From contig DATDPU010000118.1 in NCBI GenBank assembly GCA_035292585.1, forward strand, positions 1 through 64,000: a DNA stretch of 64,000 nt, in the 5' to 3' direction. Numbering within the stretch: the stretch's first letter is position 1; every line of letters starts with the position of its first letter. Source of the stretch: DASSFZ01 sp035292585. Lineage in GTDB: Bacteria > Chloroflexota > Anaerolineae > Fen-1058. Under the pieces are notes generated by a model, which made no database searches, had not been told where the DNA came from, and saw nothing but the letters and a program-made list of their open reading frames with translations. Shown piece by piece: positions 8,601 to 16,355 of the stretch. Position numbers and translations under genes: made by a program.

Positions 8601-9769
8601 GCCACGAGCGGCGAGACGCGCCCGGCCTGGCGCGCCAGGTTCAGCGTCACGCCCAGCGTAACCACCAGGCCCGCGCCCACGCCGAGCAGCGCACCGCTGA
8701 GAACGTCTGCCGGCGGCAACGGCGCAGACGGCGTCTCCAGCCCTTGCAGAAACGCAATCGCGATCGTCATGACGCGTGCGAAGGCCAGGCCCAACAGCAG
8801 GCCAATCGCCGAGCCGATCAACGCGACGATAGTCGCCTCGGACAGCGTCTGGATCAGCACCTGTCCACGCGTCATGCCCAGCGTGCGCAGCTGGCCGATC
8901 TCACGGCGGCGCTCGGTGAGCGTGATGGCAAACGCGTTGTACACCAGAAACGCGCCGGAGAACAGGATGGCGATGCCGGCGAAGGGCAAGGCGTAATCCA
9001 ACAGTAATCCGAACAGGGGGCGATTGCTGGCCCCGCCCTCTACGCTGGTGACGATGAAGAGCGAGCCGAGGTCAGCTTGCAGCGCATCGCGCGCCGCGTC
9101 TCGCGCAACGCCGGGCTTCAGGCGAACGAGGAAGGCCGAGGCCGCGTTCGGGGTGTCGAACGCGGCCTGCAGCGTGGCGAGGGGGATCCAGGCTGTCGGT
9201 TGTCCCAACACATCTTTGTCCTTGAGCAGGCCGGCTACCACAAAGTCATTCGTTTGATCGCCGGTGACCAGCGTGACCTTGCCGCCGACGCCGACGCCGT
9301 TCTGTATAGCCCAGTGGTCGGGCAGCCACACTTCGCGCGCATCCGGCGCCGAAAAAAAACTTCCGGCGGTGAGTTCGTACGGCGTGAGCACATGCGCCGG
9401 ATCCACACCCAACAGCAAAAGGCCTGTACCCTCGAAGGTCGTGATCAGGCTGGCGGGCGAGTTGGGATCGGCGTCGAGGGCGGCCTGCCGGCCTTCCGGC
9501 TTGCGGTACACCGGCGCGGCGGCGGCTACGTCGGGGCGGGCGGCGATCTCGTCGGCGCGGCGGGCGTCGAGGCTGGCGCGGTTGGCGCTCACCACTTCGA
9601 GGTCGGCGCCGGCCAGCTGGCCCTCACGCGCCTCGCGCGCCGACAGGTTGATCGTGACGCTGACGATGCGCGTGGCGAAGATCATGCCGACGCCCAGCGC
9701 AATCGCCAGTGCGGTCAAGAGTGTGCGCGTCGGGCGGGCGCGCAAGTTTCGCATGGCGAGCATCAGCAT
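5654..9769 (-). CDS. FtsX/MacB-type ABC permease fused to sensor, HAMP and class III adenylate cyclase
   Basis: A single 1371-residue frame. Residues 1-860 are a double FtsX-like exporter permease: an N-terminal membrane segment, a periplasmic MacB-core-like domain, the RREIGQLRTLGMTRGQ and RQREIGVLRALGLTRTQ cytoplasmic loops, and repeated membrane segments. From about 880 comes a second membrane-anchored module with an extracellular cache-like region (AYGLKYYFVADEQGKVISS-type), a transmembrane helix and HAMP (RRALTPIAQIAEAS). A cyclase domain follows, with metal-binding Asp1189 (FCDMRGS) and Asp1233 (FLGDAALCVF), spaced 44 as usual, and the YTVIGDAVNVAAR motif. The usual Lys of KxxGD is Arg. 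ATG 9767-9769 has AAGGAGG upstream. It would couple an exporter to cAMP production; such a fusion is unfamiliar to me. The ATPase partner is upstream at 9869-10621. Confidence 0.9.
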   Translation of the reverse strand: MLMLAMRNLRARPTRTLLTALAIALGVGMIFATRIVSVTINLSAREAREGQLAGADLEVVSANRASLDARRADEIAARPDVAAAAPVYRKPEGRQAALDADPNSPASLITTFEGTGLLLLGVDPAHVLTPYELTAGSFFSAPDAREVWLPDHWAIQNGVGVGGKVTLVTGDQTNDFVVAGLLKDKDVLGQPTAWIPLATLQAAFDTPNAASAFLVRLKPGVARDAARDALQADLGSLFIVTSVEGGASNRPLFGLLLDYALPFAGIAILFSGAFLVYNAFAITLTERRREIGQLRTLGMTRGQVLIQTLSEATIVALIGSAIGLLLGLAFARVMTIAIAFLQGLETPSAPLPPADVLSGALLGVGAGLVVTLGVTLNLARQAGRVSPLVALGQGERARPQRASGLYERWGWIGALGLFAAYLLIHPIAVDAIHQSTNLSETFAQTYLLPFILAGVAILALPGGVRVAIWAFEQIAAHLGIAARLAAGNLTRQRGRATLTTATLAIGLMLVVGLSGITLGQSTLIASNAIDILDRDFLLVRAFPTGASIEQMTNAVAFPPLSPELKADLDALAEEAEVLPLAQVQLPGLSLGPGLNYAYGGDLRMFREVPHYRPVSGSWDEAEATFAAGPALILPEVAARRLNVKPGDAVEVDTLKGKASFKVAMVGGFLPVMTREVAAEYFGAHPFVILVDARPGQAKAALEDQLKALAQKHRLLFTPSPKDFASSLINSVLNLALALFAGLTSLSGIVAGLALVNTLIASVLERQREIGVLRALGLTRTQARALVVIEAGLLGLTGSLIGVLGGLAISVTYGQLSNAMGALMFSRETSGATPQPWAVAGAALVVGPTIAMLAALYPADRAANVNPTEAMRAEGAAGFLKPAAHLGPTGVRGLIVRMPLAAKLSLTLGFLFVLTVAALTAVRVDYERRLLEENVRSILSRGFDFLASSASEQISADITELTPETLAALQQRGGAQADALQAQFQSGQSPYAFGLKYYFVADEQGKVISSDKAEYIGRTLTDTLTFNGPASVVRLTAWTGERAIEAALPIENKAGQRLGSLRIGFSTEPVDNIIQDIVNSSAWTMLAALAIAVSLTVLFTRRALTPIAQIAEASQAVAHGDLTQRVPATRWDEIGRLARAFNDMVKGLGERERLRDLFGRYLSRDVSAEVLAGRVTLHGERKTVTALFCDMRGSTAFAEDHDPEEVMRTLNQYFEVIIRATETHGGIVGRFLGDAALCVFGAPLEQRDHAARAVRAALAMQAGLAQLNAKRAALGQPTLRFGIGVNTGAVTAGATGSEERLEYTVIGDAVNVAARVQEMTKTQAHYDALVSGYTGAALAGATAEFNFIDLGEMPIRGRSERVRVLGLIGKGT

Positions 9770-9868
9770 AGATACCTCCTTCGGGGCGGGTATTCTCACC
9801 GCTGACGACTGACCCCGCTCCGACCGGCCCTCTGCAAGAGGGTACGCTGCGGGGCCAATGAGCCGTCA

Positions 9869-10621
9869 TTACAGTTCGAGCGCCGCCATCACGTCTATGA
9901 TCGATTCGCGAAGCGTGCCGTGGCCGCCGGCGCTCAGCTTCAGCTCGCGCACGATCTCCCCATCCTTCAGGAAGACGACGCGGTCGGCGTACGAGGCGGC
10001 GCGCGGATCGTGCGTCACCATGACGATCGTTGCGCCCAGGTCGACGCAGGTGCGCCGCAGCAGCTCGAGGATGGCCGTGCCAGACTTAGAATCGAGGTTG
10101 CCGGTCGGCTCGTCGGCCAGGACGATCTCCGGGTCGTTGATGAAAGCGCGTGCGATCGCCACGCGCTGCTGCTGGCCGCCGGAGAGTTGGTCGGGCTTGT
10201 GGCGCTTCCGCTCGGCCAGCCCGACCAGCGCCAGCAGTCTATCGATCTTGTCGCGGTGCTTGCGCTCTGCGAGACTCTGCCCGTCGATCAGCAGCGGCAG
10301 GGCGATGTTTTCCTCGGCAGTCAGCGTCGGCACCAGGTTGTAGAACTGAAAGATGAACCCGACTTTGCGCCGCCGCACGAGGGTGATGTCGTTGTCGCTC
10401 AGTTTGGAGAGCGGCTGGCCGGCCAGCGTGATCTCCCCATCGCTCGGCTCGTCCAGCCCGCCGAGCAGGTGCAGCAGCGTCGATTTGCCCGAGCCCGACG
10501 GCCCCATAATCGCGACGAACTCGCCTTGGTTGACGACCAAATTCACCCCATTGAGCGCGCTGACGGTCACGTCGCCCATCTGGTATTGCTTCTTCACCTG
10601 CACGGTTTCGAGAACGGCCAT
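9869..10621 (-). CDS. ABC exporter ATPase, MacB/LolD family
   Basis: A 250-residue ATPase with Walker A GPSGSGKST, the family-typical GLDEPSDGEI, Q-loop FIFQFYNLVPTLTAEEN, signature LSGGQQQRVAIARA, Walker B IVLADEPTGNLDS and H-loop VTHD. This is the LolD/MacB/FtsE-like subgroup that partners with FtsX-type permeases and uses mechanotransmission to move lipoproteins, peptides or drugs. It precedes the FtsX-cyclase gene on the same strand with a 99-bp gap, so the two form one exporter. RBS GGAGA lies close before the start. The pair is the cargo inserted between thiP and thiQ. Confidence 0.93.
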   Translation of the reverse strand: MAVLETVQVKKQYQMGDVTVSALNGVNLVVNQGEFVAIMGPSGSGKSTLLHLLGGLDEPSDGEITLAGQPLSKLSDNDITLVRRRKVGFIFQFYNLVPTLTAEENIALPLLIDGQSLAERKHRDKIDRLLALVGLAERKRHKPDQLSGGQQQRVAIARAFINDPEIVLADEPTGNLDSKSGTAILELLRRTCVDLGATIVMVTHDPRAASYADRVVFLKDGEIVRELKLSAGGHGTLRESIIDVMAALEL

Positions 10622-10721
10622 CCGACTCTCCTTTCATCCGCGAATCACGCCAACCGCATCATCGCGCAGCGCATGTATCCGTATAGGCGCGGATCGTTCG
10701 GTCAGGCCGCGCCAGAGGCTA

Positions 10722-10910
10722 CGCTAAGATGATACAGCTAACTTTGTAAGTCACCTTACGCAGGTTGCTCCCCGACCGCGTCCTCGCGGTCGGCTCATTG
10801 GCCGGAAACGCCCGTACCCTCCGCTACGCTACGGGCATCTTCGACGAGGACGCGGGCTTCGAGCGAAGTTGAACGGCGGCTGCGCTAAGATGATACAGCT
10901 AACTTTGTAA
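10722..10910. repeat. Intergenic repeat block with 28-bp direct repeats
   Basis: A 28-bp sequence beginning CGCTAAGATGATACAGC is present identically at 10722-10749 and 10883-10910. Between the copies lie TCACCTTACGCAGG, a GACCGCG...CGCGGTC hairpin and a GTAGC/GCTAC palindrome, then GAGGACGCGGGCTT. Similar pieces (TAAGGTGAG ends, GACGCGGGCTT) recur near 46.4, 51.0 and 60.5 kb. This fills most of the 459-bp gap between the exporter ATPase and thiQ; no gene is seen in it apart from the thiP tail copy. Confidence 0.65.
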
Positions 10911-10942
10911 ATGAAAGTAACCGAAGGCCAGCGCCCTCCATC

Positions 10943-11067
10943 TGAGCCAACCCGACGCGCTCAACTATGGTCAGGCGCTGGCGATGAACATGTTGTTAAT
11001 GCTGGTTGTACCGGTCGGGCTGATCGCGATCGAGCGGTTCAGGTTCGGGGAGGTGGGGGAGTTCTGA
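10943..11067 (+). pseudogene. Detached copy of the thiP 3' end
   Basis: These 125 bp align without gaps to 5482-5606, the last 125 bp of thiP, with 15 mismatches by my count (88 percent identity). The frame still reads a ThiP-like tail (LNYGQALAM...GLIAIERFRFGEVGEF) and ends at TGA 11065-11067, 13 bp before thiQ. It is therefore a relic of a thiP gene that once joined thiQ directly. The divergence means it is either an old duplication or the tail of a different thiP allele brought in with thiQ. Confidence 0.9.
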
Positions 11068-11080
11068 GTATAATAACTCC

Positions 11081-12607
11081 ATGCCCCTGCTCCAAGCCTC
11101 TCATATCCACAAATCCTTCGACGGCACGCCCGTTCTGCGCGATGTTTCCTTTGACGTCGACGCAGGCGCGATCGTGTGCCTGCTCGGCCCATCCGGCTGC
11201 GGCAAGACCACGCTGCTGCGCGTCGTCGCCGGACTCGAAACGCCCGACGCCGGCGTGGTGACGTTCGCGGGGCGCGACCTGGCGCACGCGCCGATTCACG
11301 AACGCGGCTTCGGGTTGATGTTCCAGGACTTCGCGTTGTTCCCGCACAAGAACGTGTGGGAGAATGTGATCTTCGGGCTGCGGATGCAGAACTTGCCGCG
11401 CGATCAGATTGAGGAACAGGCGCACGCGGCGCTTGAACTCGTGGGCTTGACGGGCTTCGAAGCGCGCGACGTGAACGAACTCTCCGGCGGCGAGAAACAG
11501 CGCGTCGCACTGGCGCGCAGCCTGGCGCCCCGGCCCCGTTTGCTGATGCTCGATGAACCGCTCGGCTCGCTCGATCGAAAACTGCGCGAAGAGCTGCTGC
11601 ACGAGTTGCGACGCATCCTCAAGCGCGCCGGACTCACTTCGATTTACGTGACGCACGATCAGCAGGAAGCCTTCGCCATCGCCGACCGGGTGGCGATCAT
11701 GAACGCCGGGCGCATCGAGCAGATCGGCGCGCCGCAGGACGTGTATCGCCAGCCGGCGTCCGAGTGGGTCGCGCGCTTCCTCGGCCTGAGCAACCTGCTG
11801 CCCGGCATCGCTCGCGCGGATGCGACGATCGAAACACCGATCGGCCTTCTCCGCATCGAGGCTTCTGAAGCGGCGAATGAGCAGGTGATGGTGTTGATTC
11901 GACCCGACGCGGCGAGGCGCGCCGACGGCGCACAACCGAACACCGTCGAAGGCACGCTGATCGAGCAGTCGTTTCGAGGCGGGCATACCCGCGCACTTGT
12001 CCGGGTGGGCGAGGTTGACCTCACGCTGGAATTCAGCGCGTCAACCGAATTGCCCGAAGCCGGCCAGCGCATTCGGCTGGCGCTCAAACCCAATTCGATT
12101 TCGATTCTGCGCCAGCCCCACTCGATGACGGTCAGAAAGCTCAACCGGCACGGCGAGCTGGTCTGGTCGTACCCCAGCATCGTCCTGGAACGCGGCGCCA
12201 ACTACGTGCGTCTCGAGGCGCGCTTCAATCGCGAACGCCTGGATTTGGGTTACACGGTCTTCGCGCCGGGCGACCGCTTTGTCGAATGGTTCTTCAACGA
12301 TCGTTGGTACAATATCTTTGAAGTCCACGCGCAAGGCGATGACCACCTCAAAGGTTGGTATTGCAACGTGACGAAACCGGCGATGATCGAGAGCGACAGC
12401 GTATCGGCGGTCGATTTAGCGCTGGATGTCTGGATCGGGCCAGATGGATCGATCCGCGTTTTGGACGAGGACGAGTTTGCCGCGCTCGATCTGCCCGACG
12501 CCGAGCGGCGGGCCGCACGCGACGCCCTGGAGCAGCTCAAGTCGCGGGCGCGCGAGCGCCGTCCGCCGTTCGATGGTTCGCAGCGAATAGGAGCACTGAA
12601 TGGTTGA
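11081..12607 (+). CDS. thiQ: Thiamine ABC transporter ATPase fused to a DUF402 domain
   Basis: A 508-residue frame. Residues 1-240 form the ATPase: Walker A GPSGCGKTT, Q-loop MFQDFALFPHKNVWENVIFG, signature LSGGEKQRVALARS, Walker B LLMLDEPLGSLD and H-loop VTHDQQEA. A TOBE-like C-domain follows to about 345. From Met349 the protein continues into a complete DUF402 domain with RWYNIFEV, GWYCNVTKP, VDLALDVWIGPDG and VLDEDEF, a family known as nucleoside phosphatases and FomD-like hydrolases. A thiQ role is inferred from the thiN-thiB-thiP context and the thiP tail just upstream. The DUF402 part may once have been a separate gene starting at ATG 12125. It overlaps cinA by 8 bp. Confidence 0.85.
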   Translation: MPLLQASHIHKSFDGTPVLRDVSFDVDAGAIVCLLGPSGCGKTTLLRVVAGLETPDAGVVTFAGRDLAHAPIHERGFGLMFQDFALFPHKNVWENVIFGLRMQNLPRDQIEEQAHAALELVGLTGFEARDVNELSGGEKQRVALARSLAPRPRLLMLDEPLGSLDRKLREELLHELRRILKRAGLTSIYVTHDQQEAFAIADRVAIMNAGRIEQIGAPQDVYRQPASEWVARFLGLSNLLPGIARADATIETPIGLLRIEASEAANEQVMVLIRPDAARRADGAQPNTVEGTLIEQSFRGGHTRALVRVGEVDLTLEFSASTELPEAGQRIRLALKPNSISILRQPHSMTVRKLNRHGELVWSYPSIVLERGANYVRLEARFNRERLDLGYTVFAPGDRFVEWFFNDRWYNIFEVHAQGDDHLKGWYCNVTKPAMIESDSVSAVDLALDVWIGPDGSIRVLDEDEFAALDLPDAERRAARDALEQLKSRARERRPPFDGSQRIGALNG

Positions 12608-13094
12608 AACACTGGAAGAAGTTGTCGGGCAGCTGTTGATCGAACAGAGGCTCACGCTCGCGTTGGGCGAATCGTGCACCGGCGGGTTGATCGGACATCG
12701 CCTGACGAACGTGCCCGGCAGCTCGACCTATTTCCTCGGCGGGATTATCGCGTATGCCTACGAAGCGAAGGAGCGCCTGCTCGAAGTGAAGCACAACACG
12801 CTGTACGAACACGGCGCGGTCAGCGCGGAGACGGCGCTCGAAATGGCGCGCGGCGCGCGCCGGGCCTTGGGCGCCGATATTGGCGTCAGCGTCACCGGCA
12901 TCGCCGGGCCGGGCGGCGGGCTGCCGGGCAAGCCGGTCGGGTTGGTGTACATCGGGCTATCGGCGCGGGATATCGAACGGGTGGAGCGCTGCGTGTGGGA
13001 CAGCGATCGCGCGGGGAACAAGGTGTTGTCGGCCGAAGCGGCGTTGTCGATGCTGAAGGAATATCTGGAGAAAGGGGACACGGATAAACACTGA
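12600..13094 (+). CDS. cinA: CinA C-terminal domain protein (nicotinamide-nucleotide amidase)
   Basis: A 164-residue stand-alone CinA/PncC domain. It carries the family motifs LALGESCTGGLIGHRLT with the catalytic Ser, a GGIIAYAYEAKERLL strand-helix, GAVSAETALEMARGAR, and VSVTGIAGPGGGLPGKPVGLVYIGL. Enzymes of this family deamidate nicotinamide mononucleotide to nicotinate mononucleotide in NAD recycling. The N-terminal molybdopterin-like domain of long CinA proteins is absent, as in E. coli PncC-type proteins. The start overlaps the end of the thiQ-DUF402 gene (ATGGTTGA), indicating translational coupling. Confidence 0.92.
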   Translation: MVETLEEVVGQLLIEQRLTLALGESCTGGLIGHRLTNVPGSSTYFLGGIIAYAYEAKERLLEVKHNTLYEHGAVSAETALEMARGARRALGADIGVSVTGIAGPGGGLPGKPVGLVYIGLSARDIERVERCVWDSDRAGNKVLSAEAALSMLKEYLEKGDTDKH

Positions 13095-13147
13095 TCCGTG
13101 TTGATCAGGAAAGCACAATACTATCTTGGCGTCTTCGTGGTGAAGTT

Positions 13148-14539
13148 TTACACGGCAAGCGCGGGAATGACAAAGCGGTACAGGGCGTAGATAGCGAGCG
13201 CAGCAAGCGCGGCGAAGGCGGCGGCGAAGACCAGTGCGTTGATCGGGCGCGGGAGCAGTCGCGTCCAACGCTCAAGCCCGATCGAGAAGACCAATCCCAG
13301 CGGCGCCAGCGCCGGATAGAGATAGCGGCCCTGGTGTTGGACGAAGGTGAAGTTGTAGAAAATATAGTAGGCGAAGGTGAGGAAGGTAAGCAGCGAGAGA
13401 AGGAAAGCGGGCAGGCGGGTTGGGTGGATGGTTTGATGGTTAGTTGGCTGGTTGGTTCGGAAGCACCACAACCAGCCGAGTACGGCGATGAAGGACAGCA
13501 TGCCGAGCGCGAGATAGAACGGGTCGGGCATCGGCACGCCCATCCAGCCGAATTGTCCCCAGAACGAGTGAAAAGTTGTGGTCAACGCTCCAATCAAAAA
13601 TGGGCCGAAGCCCAAACGCGCAATCCAATCGGAGGTCAGCGGCTGGCCCACGACGACGGCGTTGTGGTTCGCCAGGCCCAGGATATCGAGGCCGCCGTAC
13701 ACGCTCACGTTGCGCAGCCACCACAGCGCGCCGAGAGCGAGGGCGGGAAGGAAGACGAGCAGGAGGCGAGAGGCAAGAGGCGAGAGGCGTGAAACGTGAT
13801 ACGTGATACGTGATACGTGATACGCGATCAGCGCCACGAAGACGACCGGCGCAAGCAAGTAGTTGGTTCCTTTGGTCAGAAACCCCAGCCCCAGCAAGAC
13901 CCCGAGCGTTAGCAAGCCCCTGTTGCGTGATGAGTTTAGAGTTTCCACCCGCTCCGGGTTCGATACGCGAAGCGTCTGCAACAACGTCAGCGCCAGCAGC
14001 AATTCCGCCAACGAATCGTTGTTGACCCCGGCCAGCATCGCGATGTGCTGCGGGATGAACGCGACAAAAGCAGATGTGCCGAGCGCCCACGCAAGTCGGT
14101 TGGGGTGAATTTCGCGGACGATGAGGAAGGCCACGACAATCAACGCTCCGCCGAACGCCACCGACACCAAGCGGAGCGCGAACAGATTGCCGCCCGTCAG
14201 CGCGTAAACCGGCGCGGCGAGCAGGTAGTACAGCGGCGGCTGCCAATACTCATAGCGTAATGGATCGATCGACAAGCGGGGGGTGTTGGCGGGGTGGGTG
14301 AACTGCTCGTTGTATAGCTGATCGTAGTCGCCCGTGCGGAGCACCGGCACGGCGCGATTCTCCACAACGTAGCGCACGTAATTGTAATGCGCCGGCTCGT
14401 CGGGCACTTGCCAGGCCGGCGTGCGCGCCGCATACTGAAGGGCGATGGCGAAGTAAGCGAGGAGGATTACGGCTAAGCCGGACGAGGCGTGAAGCGTGAA
14501 ACGTGAGACGTATGGGGGAACACGCGTTTCATCCCTCAT
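13148..14539 (-). CDS. Multi-spanning membrane glycosyltransferase-like protein (GT39/DUF2142-like)
   Basis: A protein of about 463 residues with some ten hydrophobic segments. After the first helix comes WQVPDEPAHYNYVRYV, the acidic PDE/H loop of PMT/GT39-type and DUF2142 membrane proteins, followed by YWQPPLYYLLAAPVY. These proteins usually move sugars from polyprenyl carriers to extracytoplasmic targets; the substrate is unknown. The start is uncertain: ATG 14537-14539 and TTG 14555-14557 are both possible, and the first 20 residues (YVSRFTLHAS) are encoded by a dispersed repeat. Two internal loops (YHVSRITYHVSR and TNQPTNHQTIHP) are also repeat-derived. It overlaps or abuts the end of comEA. 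Confidence 0.7.
   Translation of the reverse strand: MRDETRVPPYVSRFTLHASSGLAVILLAYFAIALQYAARTPAWQVPDEPAHYNYVRYVVENRAVPVLRTGDYDQLYNEQFTHPANTPRLSIDPLRYEYWQPPLYYLLAAPVYALTGGNLFALRLVSVAFGGALIVVAFLIVREIHPNRLAWALGTSAFVAFIPQHIAMLAGVNNDSLAELLLALTLLQTLRVSNPERVETLNSSRNRGLLTLGVLLGLGFLTKGTNYLLAPVVFVALIAYHVSRITYHVSRLSPLASRLLLVFLPALALGALWWLRNVSVYGGLDILGLANHNAVVVGQPLTSDWIARLGFGPFLIGALTTTFHSFWGQFGWMGVPMPDPFYLALGMLSFIAVLGWLWCFRTNQPTNHQTIHPTRLPAFLLSLLTFLTFAYYIFYNFTFVQHQGRYLYPALAPLGLVFSIGLERWTRLLPRPINALVFAAAFAALAALAIYALYRFVIPALAV
13791..13830. repeat. Tandem ACGTGAT repeat inside a coding loop
   Basis: GAAACGTGAT is followed by four more ACGTGAT/ACGCGAT units. On the minus strand it encodes YHVSRITYHVSR within a loop of the membrane protein. 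It is the same family as the palindrome at 3851-3900, so the element enters genes without breaking the frame. Confidence 0.8.
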
Positions 14540-14546
14540 CCTTGCG

Positions 14547-15140
14547 TTACGGCCCAACTGTGATCAAGTCTTTGATCTTCTCGAACAGCGCGTCGCCGAT
14601 GCCCTTCACTTCTTTGATCTGATCGAGCGCTGTGAACGGCCCATTGGCTTGTCGATAATCGATGATGCGCTGGGCGATGGCCGGGCCGATGCCGGGCAGC
14701 GCGTCCAGCTGTTCGAGCGTGGCGGTGTTAATATCGATCGGCGCGCCGGGTAGCGCACTCTCCCCGGACGATGCACCGGGCGCGGGAACGACTTCGCCCA
14801 GGTGTGGAAAATGCACCTGCATCCCATCGCTGAGCGCCGCAGCCAGGTTGATGCGATCGAGATCGGCATCCACGGCCGGGCCGCCGGCCGCATTCATCGC
14901 ATCCTTGACGATGCTGCCGATCGAGAGCGAATAAACATCGGGGTGCTTCACCGCGCCGCTGACGTAAACCAGGATAGCCGAAACCGGGATCGGCGTGGGC
15001 GTTTCGGCTGGCGTCGGGCGCAACGTGACGATGATGCCGGGCGACGCGGGCGCTGGTCGCAGCACCAGGAAGATCACGAAACCGGCCAGGGCCGTCAGTA
15101 CGATCATGATCGGCACGCGCAAATGCTGCAAGCGATCCAT
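14547..15140 (-). CDS. comEA: ComEA-like DNA-binding competence protein
   Basis: A 197-residue protein: a short cytoplasmic start, one transmembrane helix (about 10-27), a Pro/Thr linker, an SLBB-like domain (VYVSGAVKHPDVYSL...VKDAMNAAGG), and a C-terminal double helix-hairpin-helix (IDINTATLEQLDALPGIGPAIAQRIIDYR and KEVKGIGDALFEKIKDLI). This is the usual ComEA build: it binds double-stranded DNA outside the membrane and hands it to the ComEC channel during transformation. comEC is not in this window. Confidence 0.92.
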   Translation of the reverse strand: MDRLQHLRVPIMIVLTALAGFVIFLVLRPAPASPGIIVTLRPTPAETPTPIPVSAILVYVSGAVKHPDVYSLSIGSIVKDAMNAAGGPAVDADLDRINLAAALSDGMQVHFPHLGEVVPAPGASSGESALPGAPIDINTATLEQLDALPGIGPAIAQRIIDYRQANGPFTALDQIKEVKGIGDALFEKIKDLITVGP

Positions 15141-15222
15141 CGCAACCTCTCCTCACTGTATGCAGGAGGCCACTCGTGAAAGGTACGATGGGGCGGCGAT
15201 GCCGAGTGCTCCACAAGGTTGA

Positions 15223-16347
15223 CTATTCCTCATTCACCAGGGCGAAATCGTCCAGCGGGACCTGTCGCACCTTCTGTTCCAGGTATTTGCCAATCCGGGC
15301 TTGATCCATATTCACCAGTTCGTGCTTGAAACCCAGCACCCGATTCAGTTCACGCGCCACCTGCTGAGGCCAGTAGGCTGCGCTCATTTGCACGATTGTT
15401 CCATCGACGGCCTGCGCCAACCGCTCGATACGGCTTCCCAGGCCTACCCGATCGACGATGATGATCGTTGCCAAATACCAGCGCGAGCGGCCCATCAATA
15501 TCTCGCGCTCGAACCGCGTCACTTTGTCCAACGAAATCTCCGGATTGCCTCGACCAATAAAACCGATGTCGAACCTTACCCCCTTGCCGGCTTCGTACAG
15601 CAATGTCGCATCGCTCTCGCGCCTCTCGCCGCGCGACGCCAGCCAGAACACGCGCTTCAGATTACCCAGCTGTCCCGGTGGAACGTGCTTGAAGCCCAAG
15701 ATGTGAAGCAGGGAACCGAGAATCAGCTTTTCAAACAGCTTGCCGTAAGCAGACTTCTCCGAGCCGCGAATGGCTAACGTCTGCGCTCCGATCGTGTTGA
15801 GCAAATACGTCAACATTAACCAGTCGACTTCAGCCTTAGCGTTAGCGCCTATCTTCAGCACGCCGCTGAGCTCCCCATGCTCTTGCACGTGGCGAGCGAT
15901 AACTTCGCGGCACGCCTCAACATACCGATCACGATACTCGGCGAGCGATTCGCGCTCGTCTCGAAGAACATTTTGAAAAGCCTTGTCCGTGAGGCCTAGC
16001 ACCCACTGAGCAAGCCACCGTTCCGACTTCTTCAGCCGACCGCGCGCCAGGACGTTAACGGCCAAGTCGGGCAAACGCTTCACAAAGTCAGCCGAACTGG
16101 CCGCGCCTTTCACGAACAGGTTGACTGTCGCCAAGTTAAGCGTAGCGATCCGGCGGCGGGTCAAAACCTCGGTAGACTCACGCAGGTTCTTCCCGGTCAA
16201 CACATCCAACACTACTCCACGCACAACGTCCATCCCAATCTGTCGAATAAACTCCTTACCGCCGGACTCGAGCAGCTTGAGCGCAGCGGGCGACAGCAGC
16301 TCGCTGAGTGTGGTCACTTCGGGTAGAGTGCCGTACAGCTTGGGCAT
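15223..16347 (-). CDS. Candidate Type II restriction endonuclease (possibly CfrBI-like)
   Basis: A 374-residue soluble protein lying 8 bp after a DNA methyltransferase gene on the same strand. It has a helical N-terminal half and a C-terminal half with DATLLYEAGKGVRFDIGFIGRGNPEISLDK, which reads like a PD-(D/E)xK core (Asp in RFDIGF, Glu in PEISLDK with a Lys three residues on). It reminds me of the CfrBI family, whose partner methylases are N4-cytosine enzymes acting on CCWWGG. Family name is tentative; the restriction role rests on gene pairing plus the nuclease-like core. Confidence 0.6.
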   Translation of the reverse strand: MPKLYGTLPEVTTLSELLSPAALKLLESGGKEFIRQIGMDVVRGVVLDVLTGKNLRESTEVLTRRRIATLNLATVNLFVKGAASSADFVKRLPDLAVNVLARGRLKKSERWLAQWVLGLTDKAFQNVLRDERESLAEYRDRYVEACREVIARHVQEHGELSGVLKIGANAKAEVDWLMLTYLLNTIGAQTLAIRGSEKSAYGKLFEKLILGSLLHILGFKHVPPGQLGNLKRVFWLASRGERRESDATLLYEAGKGVRFDIGFIGRGNPEISLDKVTRFEREILMGRSRWYLATIIIVDRVGLGSRIERLAQAVDGTIVQMSAAYWPQQVARELNRVLGFKHELVNMDQARIGKYLEQKVRQVPLDDFALVNEE

Positions 16348-16355
16348 GGCGCGGC

